This document shows, piece after piece, positions 27,302-34,211 of a DNA stretch of 64,000 nt. The translations under genes and the position numbers were made by a program. The stretch lies in NCBI GenBank assembly GCA_965197675.1, contig OZ240221.1, positions 1,798,001 to 1,862,000 of the forward strand. The letters run 5' to 3'. Numbering within the stretch: the first letter of the stretch is position 1; every line of letters starts with the position of its first letter. The stretch is from G965197675 sp965197675 (GTDB lineage: Bacteria; Chloroflexota; Dehalococcoidia; Plut-88900). The notes under the pieces are model-generated. The model was given only the letters and a program-made list of their open reading frames with translations. It had not been told where the DNA came from and did no database searches.

Positions 27302-28690
27302 CTAATCGTCGTCGAACTGCTCCGGCATGAGCACGAACTCGGGGTAGGCTTCGATTCCCAGCTCTCCACTGTCCTGTCCAAGCTGTTCTACTTGGCGAGA
27401 CACTCGGGCGCCCAGAATCATGTCTACCAGGCGCCACACGAACCAGCTGGTCACGAACACGAACGCACCGATCGCGACTATGCCGATCAGCTGGACGTGG
27501 AAGGTTCCACCGGCGGCGATGCAGACGGCTAGGGTGCCCCAGATGCCTGCGAACAAGTGGGCAGGGATCGCGCCGACGACATCGTCGATTCTCAGTTTCT
27601 CTAGGAGCTTGAGGCCGGCGGTGCACAGTATGCCGCCGATGAGGCCGATGAGAACGGCCCAGTAGTGTTCTGTGATGTCTGGCCCGGCCGTTATGGAGAC
27701 GAGACCGGCGATCGCGCCGTTCAGGCCGGCGAACAGGTCCATGCGTCCCAGCAAGGGCCGGGAGGCGATGAGCGCTGCCACGACACCGCCGGCGGCGGCC
27801 AGGGTGGTGTTGGCCAGCACGTGGCTCATCGCTACGGCGTCGGCGGCACTTCCCAGGGCCAACTGCGACCCGCCGTTGAAGCCGAACCAGCCGAACCAGA
27901 GGATGAAGATGCCGAGCGTCACCACCAGGATGTTGGAGGGCGGCGTAGGCTTGACGCTCCCGTCGCGCCGGTACTTGCCGAGCCTGGGCCCGACGACCAG
28001 CACACCCGCGAGCGCGGCCCATCCGCCGGTGCTGTGCACGATGGTCGAACCGGCAAAGTCACTGAATCCCAACTCATCCAGCCATCCTCCTCCCCACGTC
28101 CAAGCGCCGACAATCGGGTAGATGATGGCGGTCAGCAACAGCGTGAAGAGGAAGAAGGACCACATCTTCACTCGCTCTGCCATGGCGCCGGATACGATGG
28201 AGGCCGCGGTCGCTACGAAGACCATTTGGAAGAACCAGTCCGACATGGTCGAGTAGCGTGAGTCGGCGTTTCCTACCACATCAGCCACGCTACCGGTCTC
28301 TTCCGCAACGAGAGCTATCTCGGCGGACGAGGCCCCGTATAGAAAGTCGGGGGTGCCAATAAAGTTGCCGATGATATCGCCGTACATGAGGTTGTAGCCG
28401 ACGAAGAAGTAGGCGAGACAGGCGATGGAGTAGATGCCGATGTTCTTCAAGCAGATCATGGAAGCGTTCTTGGTTCGGACGGAGCCGGACTCGAGCATGG
28501 TGAATCCGGCGCACATCCACATGACCAGCGCTCCCCAAACGAGGAAGGCGAATGTGTTGAATACGAACTGCGTCTCCTCGTCAACCCCCTGCGCGTGGAC
28601 AACAGCCGGTCGGAGCAAGACGTATCCCAGTATCGGGAGCATTATCACGGCCATCATAACCACGCGCCTGCGATTCGCAAGTATGCTCAT
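27302..28690 (-). CDS. amt: Ammonium transporter
   Basis: Amt/MEP/Rh-family ammonium channel, 462 residues, inner membrane. A signal peptide ends PAVVHAQG, typical of bacterial Amt. Eleven hydrophobic segments follow. The twin pore histidines are in IVHSTGGWAAL and AIPAHLFAGIWGTLA, and FTMLESGSVRTKNA is the conserved helix-2 text. The C-terminal tail reads LGQDSGELGIEAYPEF, the segment that contacts PII (GlnK) in regulated transporters, so control by nitrogen status is expected even though no glnB/glnK gene lies in the window. The ATG at 28690 (second of two) is spaced best from GGAGG. It should bring in NH4+/NH3 under nitrogen limitation. Confidence 0.95.
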   Translation of the reverse strand: MSILANRRRVVMMAVIMLPILGYVLLRPAVVHAQGVDEETQFVFNTFAFLVWGALVMWMCAGFTMLESGSVRTKNASMICLKNIGIYSIACLAYFFVGYNLMYGDIIGNFIGTPDFLYGASSAEIALVAEETGSVADVVGNADSRYSTMSDWFFQMVFVATAASIVSGAMAERVKMWSFFLFTLLLTAIIYPIVGAWTWGGGWLDELGFSDFAGSTIVHSTGGWAALAGVLVVGPRLGKYRRDGSVKPTPPSNILVVTLGIFILWFGWFGFNGGSQLALGSAADAVAMSHVLANTTLAAAGGVVAALIASRPLLGRMDLFAGLNGAIAGLVSITAGPDITEHYWAVLIGLIGGILCTAGLKLLEKLRIDDVVGAIPAHLFAGIWGTLAVCIAAGGTFHVQLIGIVAIGAFVFVTSWFVWRLVDMILGARVSRQVEQLGQDSGELGIEAYPEFVLMPEQFDDD

Positions 28691-28824
28691 TGGCATCCTC
28701 CGGATGTCAATTCATTGGGTTGAGGAAAGCCCTTTCTGCCTTCCCCAACCGCCCTTGTGAAATTTTTCCTTCCAAGTTTACAGACGACGCCCAGTTCTGT
28801 CTATACAGCTAATTGCCTCATATC

Positions 28825-28857
28825 ATCGTAATTCCCACGCAAGTGGGAATCCAGAGG
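28825..28857. repeat. REP-like palindromic repeat, variant copy 4
   Basis: ATCGTAATTCCCACGCAAGTGGGAATCCAGAG-type unit: same outer text as the others with a changed and shortened centre (CCCAC/GTGGG). Kept as inverted repeat despite base changes, implying selection for pairing. Confidence 0.65.
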
Positions 28858-28925
28858 GCGAGGGATGGGTTCCCGCCCCCGCATCAAGTGCGGGGTAGGC
28901 TTCATGGGCATGACGACGGGGAGAG

Positions 28926-29081
28926 CACGCCGATCTTGGTGAACTGGAGCAGGCCCTCCTGGCCTAGAATCACACCTACGAGACCGTACGCCCACATCAA
29001 GCCTTGGGATACAAGACCCCAGACCAGTTCTATCGACACTGGCTCGATACTAATACCACGCGAAAGGAGGTCTTGTCCGAG
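28926..29081 (+). pseudogene. Remnant of an integrase-core transposase (IS481/IS3-like C-terminus)
   Basis: Translates as ADLGELEQALLA, a TAG stop, NHTYETVRPHQALGYKTPDQ and FYRHWLDTNTTRKEVLS. RPHQALGYKTPDQFY is the hallmark end of rve-type transposases of the IS3/IS481 families, in which a Trp normally precedes NHTYE; the TAG at this position is one base from TGG. The rest of the transposase is missing. A related remnant lies at 30408. Confidence 0.7.
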
Positions 29082-29149
29082 GACGACGACTTCCAAGCCG
29101 AACGAGCTGACATCACCCACCCGGGAGAGAGCGGTACTGTGCTGCACCG

Positions 29150-29714
29150 CATCCAGGTCGCCCGGGGCCCTCTTTCACCTACGCGCTGGTCCTTACCACT
29201 CAATTGGACGATTTACCACTCTGGCAAGAGACCTTCGAGGCAATGCTGTCCAGCCTCACGAGCTTTCCTCCGTCCATCTATGGAATAGGCCGCGATCGCG
29301 CCTTCATCATGCCCCTTGGCGAGCCCAACACCATGGACCCAGCCCTTGCCAGGGAGACCACCTCCCACCCTCTTCGTGAACAATGTGTTCAGCGGCCTCG
29401 TCCGGTTCGATGCCAACCTCTCCGTAGTGCCTGATCTGGCCGATGGATGGGAGGTGGATGAGACGGGCACCGTCTACACATTTACTCTGCGGGGGGGAAT
29501 CATCTTCCACGACGGCCGCCCCATCACCGCCGACGACTTCAAGTACTCCTGCGTCGGGACCATCGAGGAGCGCATCGACAGTATCCTGGAACGCAAGCAG
29601 GCCTTGTTCGATCAGCTCATCGACGACGTGACGCTGGACTTGTCCGCACAACTGAGCCGCGAAGAGCTCTTCGGCCTGTTCGGATTGGAACCAACGACCG
29701 AGCGTGACGATTGA
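29150..29714 (+). pseudogene. Chimeric remnant: peptide ABC binding protein joined to a SNF2 helicase tail
   Basis: From about 29150 a frame reads FTYALVLTTQLDDLPLWQET, then GRDRAFIMPLGEPNTMDPAL, the beginning of a dipeptide/oligopeptide binding protein (SBP_bac_5). After a one-base shift near 29357 it continues LFVNNVFSGLVRFDANLSVV and RGGIIFHDGRPITADDFKYS, still that family. There the family text stops, and in the same frame come VGTIEERIDSILERKQALFD and LSREELFGLFGLEP, which is the standard end of SNF2-family helicases. Neither part is complete. The frameshift and truncation say pseudogene; the in-frame join around 29545 is the odd feature. Confidence 0.6.
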
Positions 29715-29946
29715 GACACTACCTCCCCTGGGTCTCCTGCGGCCCCATCCGCGATCAGCCCGATGGGTCTTGGCCGACCACCCCACCAAAGTCCCCCACC
29801 TATAGCCTAGCTAGCCTGCACACAGAGGACGTACTGTTGTCAATGGGGATTGCAAAGAGGCTCTGCTCCTTTGCCTGAGGTTTGGGGGCACAGCCCCCAA
29901 GAGCCACTGCTCTGGGTAGGTGGGCGAATCCAACCCGCCCCCACCC

Positions 29947-29979
29947 GTCATTCCCGTGCTTGACACGGGAATCCAGAGT
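29947..29979. repeat. REP-like palindromic repeat, copy 5
   Basis: CGTCATTCCCGTG, CTTGA loop and CACGGGAATCCAGAG; same as at 15811 and 19245. Confidence 0.75.
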
Positions 29980-29989
29980 TGATGCCTAG

Positions 29990-30380
29990 GGATGTTCTGA
30001 ATAAGTCTTCATCAAGGGAGTCTAGAGGGATACATCCCTATGGCTGGGAGGGTCTGGGAGGTGTCTCCCCCAGCTCCCAAACATATCGAGGACGGGCAGC
30101 TGGGAGCAAAGCGTATGTCTTTGTTCAGAGTATCCATGGTTTGTTGTGCCACGCAGCTATATATAAAATGAGAACCTACATGCTATAATCCAAATACTCA
30201 TCTCCCACGTACAAAACCTACCTGGGTGGGTGGATGGGACACAAACCCAACCTGACGAAAAACTCAATCAAAATTAACGACGATCTCATGCCTGGGAACC
30301 CCCTGAAATAAAACTTTTTTTACAATTCAATCAAATTTGTGCGGGAAACGGGAAATTCAATCAAATTGCCGCACACAAAC
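29990..30380 (+). repeat. Long dispersed repeat family 2, copy B
   Basis: Shorter copy of the block at 18691-19490. Includes GAGAACCTACATGCTATAAT (extended -10, TATAAT at 30184-30189), AAAACTCAATCAAAA, AAATAAAACTTTTTTTACAA and repeated CAATCAAAT. The order of sub-blocks is the same as in copy A. Both copies lie upstream of a plus-strand operon. Confidence 0.7.
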
Positions 30381-30407
30381 CCTTGCCTGCCTGTCTGCCG
30401 TCAGGCA

Positions 30408-30506
30408 GGCAAGACACCGGACCAGTTCCATTGCCAATGGCTCATTGCTAATACCCCAAGAAAGGACGTCTTGTCCGATATGTCCTTACCCCGTACAGTC
30501 TGTTGA
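30408..30506 (+). pseudogene. Second remnant of the integrase-core transposase C-terminus
   Basis: Reads GKTPDQFHCQWLIANTPRKD then VLSDM and stops at a TGA at 30504; it matches the remnant at 28926 (GYKTPDQFYRHWLDTNTTRK). Upstream is a CCTGCCTGCC...GGCAGGCAAG inverted repeat. The stop codon overlaps the -35 element of the sdh promoter. Confidence 0.6.
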
Positions 30507-30532
30507 CCCTCACAAGCACGTTCCCTTATAAT
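30503..30532 (+). promoter_or_regulatory. Candidate promoter of the sdh/frd operon
   Basis: TTGACC, 18 bases, TATAAT, about 52 bases before the ATG of the flavoprotein gene. The -35 overlaps the stop codon of a transposase remnant, so the promoter seems to be built at the edge of an old insertion. Confidence 0.55.
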
Positions 30533-30584
30533 CCATATTCTATGGTGCCGGCGCTCAATCGTTTCTTATCTGCAGGAGGCCCTC

Positions 30585-32261
30585 ATGGCTGATACTGATG
30601 TTTTAGTGGTTGGGGGTGGGTTCGCCGGGATGAGCGCGGCGATATCTGCCCGGGAGAAAGGGGCGGAGGTTGCATTAATAACCAAAGTCCACCCTCTTCG
30701 CAGCCACTCCTCAGGAGCCCATAGTGGGATCAACGCCAGCCTCGGAGACGGTGACTCCTGGGAATCTCATGCTCAAGACACCGTTGTAGCCGGGGACTAC
30801 CTGGGAGAGCAGAACGCTATCGAAGCCTTATGCCAAGATGCTAATCAGACGGTGATCCGGCTGGAGCACATGGGAGTGCTCTTCAATAGGGATGAAAAGG
30901 GCCGGATCGATCAGATTAAGTTTCCTGGCTCCTCTCACCCCCGCACTTGTTACAGTGGAGATTCACTGGGACATATTCTTCTTCAAGTACTGTACGAACA
31001 GGTGCTGAGACAAGATCTATCCATCCATAACGAATGGATGGTTACCTCTCTAATAGTGGACGATGGCACTTGCAAGGGTGTACTCGCCAGGGACCTACGA
31101 TCAGGTGAGGTGCGAGCATTCAGAGCTAGATCGGTGGTACTGGCAACGGGTGGCCTCGGGCGGATGTATCACCCCAGCACCTCCGCTATCAGTGCCACAG
31201 CCGATGGTATAGCTCTAGCATATCGTGCCGGAGTCTTCTTAAGGGATATGGAGATGATCCAGTTCGCCCCCACAACTCTCAAGTCTCGTGGAGTGCTGAT
31301 TACCGAGGCAGCCCGAGCGCAGGGCGCCCGACTACTAACCGGTCAAGACGATCGATTCATGGAAGGCTATGCCCCAGACGCCTTAGAGATGGCTACGAGG
31401 GACATCTGTGCTAGGGCAACCCAGACTGAGATAGCTAAGGGTATTGATAGGGGAGAAGCAGGCTATGCCTACTTGGATTTCCGCCACCTGGATAAAGACT
31501 GTATAGCCGAGTACCTGCCCGAGACCAAGTCCTTGGTCAAAGACCTAGCAGGGATAGACCTTAGTGAAGAGCCTGTTCCCATTCGTCCTGCAATGCATCG
31601 TCCTATTGGAGGTATTAGTATAGACTCACAAGGCGCTACCCAGATGTCAGGTCTATACGCTGCAGGGGAATGTGCTAGTGCTGGAATTCACGGGGCCAAC
31701 CGGCTAGGGGGTAATTCTCTGCTTGAATGTGTAGTCACAGGGGAACGGGCTGGAGCTTCAGCCTGCGAGCACGCTAGGCAGACCCCCGTGCCCACGGTTT
31801 CCGAAAGTCTGGTATCTGACGAGGACAAACGGTTTCGAGCGTTGCTATCACGCGACAAGGGCAAGGAAACTGTGGGGGGACTGCGTCGAGAGTTGAGTGC
31901 CTTGATGAGTGACAAAGTCGGCATTTTCCGTAACGAGAAGGGCATGAAAGATGCCTGGAAGGGTTTGGAGAAGCTGAGCGAAATATACATCAAGCTAGGA
32001 TCCCAGAATCAGCCCAGCACCTTTAATGCCGAGCTAAACAACATCTTGGAGCTAGGTAGTATGATAGATGTGGCGAGGGTAATTATTGCCAGCGCTTTGG
32101 AGCGAAAAGAGACCAGAGGAGCACATAAACGAGAAGACTTTCCCAAGAGGGACGACGAAGGTTGGCGCAAGCATACCATCGCAAGGTTTTCGCCGGAAGG
32201 GCCTCATCTGGATAGCGAGCCGGTGACGATCACTCGCTGGAAGCTGGAAAGGAGCACATAG
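30585..32261 (+). CDS. sdhA: Succinate dehydrogenase/fumarate reductase flavoprotein subunit
   Basis: Catalytic FAD subunit, 558 residues, which interconverts succinate and fumarate. DVLVVGGGFAGMSAAISARE is the FAD fold; HSSGAHSGINASLGDGDSWE includes the His region for covalent FAD; SVVLATGGLGRMYHPSTSA, the LRDMEMIQFAPT segment, ITEAARAQGARLL (active-site Arg region), and HRPIGGISIDSQG with YAAGECASAGIHGANRLGGN follow in family order. The C-terminal domain (about 440-558) is the usual helical cap. AGGAGG lies ten bases before the ATG. The iron-sulphur gene begins directly after the stop. The direction of the reaction is not evident from sequence; the third gene resembles heterodisulphide-reductase-type subunits. 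Confidence 0.93.
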   Translation: MADTDVLVVGGGFAGMSAAISAREKGAEVALITKVHPLRSHSSGAHSGINASLGDGDSWESHAQDTVVAGDYLGEQNAIEALCQDANQTVIRLEHMGVLFNRDEKGRIDQIKFPGSSHPRTCYSGDSLGHILLQVLYEQVLRQDLSIHNEWMVTSLIVDDGTCKGVLARDLRSGEVRAFRARSVVLATGGLGRMYHPSTSAISATADGIALAYRAGVFLRDMEMIQFAPTTLKSRGVLITEAARAQGARLLTGQDDRFMEGYAPDALEMATRDICARATQTEIAKGIDRGEAGYAYLDFRHLDKDCIAEYLPETKSLVKDLAGIDLSEEPVPIRPAMHRPIGGISIDSQGATQMSGLYAAGECASAGIHGANRLGGNSLLECVVTGERAGASACEHARQTPVPTVSESLVSDEDKRFRALLSRDKGKETVGGLRRELSALMSDKVGIFRNEKGMKDAWKGLEKLSEIYIKLGSQNQPSTFNAELNNILELGSMIDVARVIIASALERKETRGAHKREDFPKRDDEGWRKHTIARFSPEGPHLDSEPVTITRWKLERST

Positions 32262-33218
32262 ATGGAGGTTACGTTCAAGATACGTCGCTATGACCCAATT
32301 ACCAATGGCAAGGGAGATCATCAAAGTTACACTGTGGATATCGACGAGGACGCCACCGTACTGGATGCCCTGGTTCAGATCAGAGAGGAGCACGATGGAA
32401 GTGTGGCCTTTCGAGGTTCCTGTCGAACCGGCTTCTGCGGCGACTGCACCATGAGGGTAAATGGTAAGGGTGCTGTAACATGTCGTAAGCTGGTTGGCAA
32501 GTCACAGAAGGATGGAGAAATTTCAGTCGAGCCTATCAGACTGGTTAACGTGATCAAGGACTTAGTGTATGACCAAGAGGCCTTCCTGTTTGATAAATAC
32601 AAGGAGGTGAAGCCCTGGATCGAAAGAGCATCATCCGAGCCAGACGGGGAACACCTGATTTCCAGCGAAACCACTAAAGACCTCCAGAAGGTGATGAGTT
32701 GCACTATGTGTGGTCTGTGTGACGAAGGATGCACAGTCTTGGTGGTAGACAAAAGCTTTTTGGGCCCGGCAGCTCTGACCAAAGCCTATCGAGTGGTAAA
32801 TGACCCTCGGGATAGCAAGACCAGCAGACGGCTAAGAGAGTTGAGCGAGAAACGAGGAATGTGGGACTGCACTCACTGCTTCGAGGCAACGGAACATTGC
32901 CCAAAATACATCGATCCAACAGATCGAATCTTTTCTCTTCGAGACGAGGCTATAAAGCGGGGCATAGGTACACCGAGAGTCCACCGCCACAACGAGAGCT
33001 TTGCTGCCTCGGTGAAGTCCAGTGGCTGGCTAGACGAGGGGCGTCTAGCCGTCGAGACTGAGGGGTTCTTTAATCCCTCAGGCCTCTTTAAGCTGCTTCC
33101 GACTGCCCTGAAAGCCGTGATGAGGGGCAAAGCACCAATGCCCTTCATGCATCACAAGAGGCCTGGGGCCGGTAAGATTAAACGTATCTTCGAGAAATGG
33201 GAGGCCACTAAGAAATGA
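32262..33218 (+). CDS. sdhB: Succinate dehydrogenase/fumarate reductase iron-sulphur subunit
   Basis: Electron-transfer subunit of 318 residues. The plant-type 2Fe-2S site is GSCRTGFCGDC with a further Cys in GAVTC (residues 50-75). The C-terminal ferredoxin part has CTMCGLCDEGC (about residue 147) and DCTHCFEATEHCP (about 206), giving the 3Fe/4Fe clusters. An extra 70-residue C-terminal tail, rich in basic residues, is longer than in classical SdhB (about 240). It passes electrons from the FAD subunit to the CCG-domain partner encoded next, with which it overlaps by four bases (ATGA). Its start is immediately after sdhA's stop. Cytoplasmic side of the membrane or fully soluble. Confidence 0.92.
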   Translation: MEVTFKIRRYDPITNGKGDHQSYTVDIDEDATVLDALVQIREEHDGSVAFRGSCRTGFCGDCTMRVNGKGAVTCRKLVGKSQKDGEISVEPIRLVNVIKDLVYDQEAFLFDKYKEVKPWIERASSEPDGEHLISSETTKDLQKVMSCTMCGLCDEGCTVLVVDKSFLGPAALTKAYRVVNDPRDSKTSRRLRELSEKRGMWDCTHCFEATEHCPKYIDPTDRIFSLRDEAIKRGIGTPRVHRHNESFAASVKSSGWLDEGRLAVETEGFFNPSGLFKLLPTALKAVMRGKAPMPFMHHKRPGAGKIKRIFEKWEATKK

Positions 33219-34105
33219 AATATGCATTTTATCCAGGCTGCGTCTCCAAAGGAGGCTGCCCCGAGTTGTATCCTGCATCCGTCATGGTGGCGAAGAAGCT
33301 GGGCATAGAGCTAGAAGAGCTTAAAGACGTGGGTTGCACCGGCGCTGGCGTGCTGAGCCGCGAGGTCTCAGACCCTATAAACGCTCGCACCTTCGCCAAG
33401 GCCGAGCAGATGGGCCTATCCATAATGACCATTTGCAGCACCTGTCAGGGCGCTCTAATGCAGGCCAACCATCGTCTCAAGGAAAATCCAGAATACAGGG
33501 AAAAGATAAACCGAGAGAACTTGGCATCGGAAGGGCTGGAATACAAGGGCACTACCGAGATTAAGCATTTCCTGTGGGTGTTGGAAGAAGACTTCGGACT
33601 GGACAAACTAAAGGAGATTGTGGTCAATCCGTTATCTGAGCTAAAGGTTTCTCCCTTTTACGGCTGCTATCTACGCCGCCCGCCTGACGTAATGGTGCCT
33701 CCAGGCAAGAAAAGTAGAAAGAAGGCGCTAGAGTCGACTATCTCCGCCCTCGGGGGAGAAGTCGTGGACATAAAAGGTAAGGGAAAGTGCTGTGGCTTCC
33801 CGATTCTCATTCCCAACGAGAGAAACTCCTTGGAGATGGCTGGTAACCACACTCTAGAGGCGAAAGATAAGGGCGCCGATTGTATGGTTACTCCATGTCC
33901 TCTGTGTCACCTGGAGTTGGATGGTAATCAGTCTCGAGCCGCAGCCCAGAAGGGTCGGAAGATCGATCTGCCCATACTCCATCTGCCCCAACTAGTAGGA
34001 TTAGCCTTGGGGTTCAGCACCAAGCAACTGCAGATGCAACGGCACATTGTAGCCACTGGCACCATCGAAACGAAGACAGGGGCAAAAGAGCCTGTGTTAA
34101 GCTAG
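33215..34105 (+). CDS. CCG-domain subunit (HdrB/SdhE-like) of succinate dehydrogenase/fumarate reductase
   Basis: 296-residue protein with two cysteine-rich CCG-type domains, as in heterodisulphide reductase HdrB and the non-classical SdhE/SdhC of archaea and some bacteria. Domain 1 begins MKYAFYPGCVSKGGCPELYP and includes ICSTCQGAL; domain 2 has PFYGCYLRRP, GKGKCCGFPI and TPCPLCHLELD. Such domains hold an unusual 4Fe-4S cluster and pass electrons to quinone or thiol acceptors. No membrane-spanning subunit with heme is encoded in the window, so the complex may attach through this subunit, or it may be a soluble thiol:fumarate reductase (TfrAB-like). Overlaps sdhB by four bases, giving translational coupling. 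Ends 29 bases before tRNA-Ile. Confidence 0.85.
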   Translation: MKYAFYPGCVSKGGCPELYPASVMVAKKLGIELEELKDVGCTGAGVLSREVSDPINARTFAKAEQMGLSIMTICSTCQGALMQANHRLKENPEYREKINRENLASEGLEYKGTTEIKHFLWVLEEDFGLDKLKEIVVNPLSELKVSPFYGCYLRRPPDVMVPPGKKSRKKALESTISALGGEVVDIKGKGKCCGFPILIPNERNSLEMAGNHTLEAKDKGADCMVTPCPLCHLELDGNQSRAAAQKGRKIDLPILHLPQLVGLALGFSTKQLQMQRHIVATGTIETKTGAKEPVLS

Positions 34106-34134
34106 ATAGCCCCTCCTTTAACCCGTTATCATCA

Positions 34135-34211
34135 GGGCCATTAGCTCAGGTGGTTAGAGCGCAGTCCTGATAAGACTGAGGTCCCTGGTTCGAGTCCAGG
34201 ATGGCCCACCA
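34135..34211 (+). tRNA. tRNA-Ile (GAT)
   Basis: Cloverleaf by eye: acceptor GGGCCAT/ATGGCCC, D-arm with AGCTCAGGTGGTTAGAGC, anticodon stem CAGTC/GACTG around CTGATAA (anticodon GAT), T-arm CCTGG/CCAGG with TTCGAGT, and an encoded CCA at 34209-34211. The 3' end (GGCCCACCA) is repeated at 50705 and serves as the probable insertion site of the adjoining island; the recombinase gene reads antisense through it. Confidence 0.95.

Larger units (their letters stand above)
28691..30584 (+). other. 1.9-kb gene graveyard with repeats
   Basis: Contains a REP-like variant at 28825, a transposase C-terminal remnant (28926), a peptide-binding-protein/SNF2 chimera (about 29150-29714), a REP-like palindrome at 29947, long dispersed repeat copy B (29990-30380) and another transposase remnant (30408). 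No intact gene. It ends in the promoter of the sdh operon. Confidence 0.6.
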
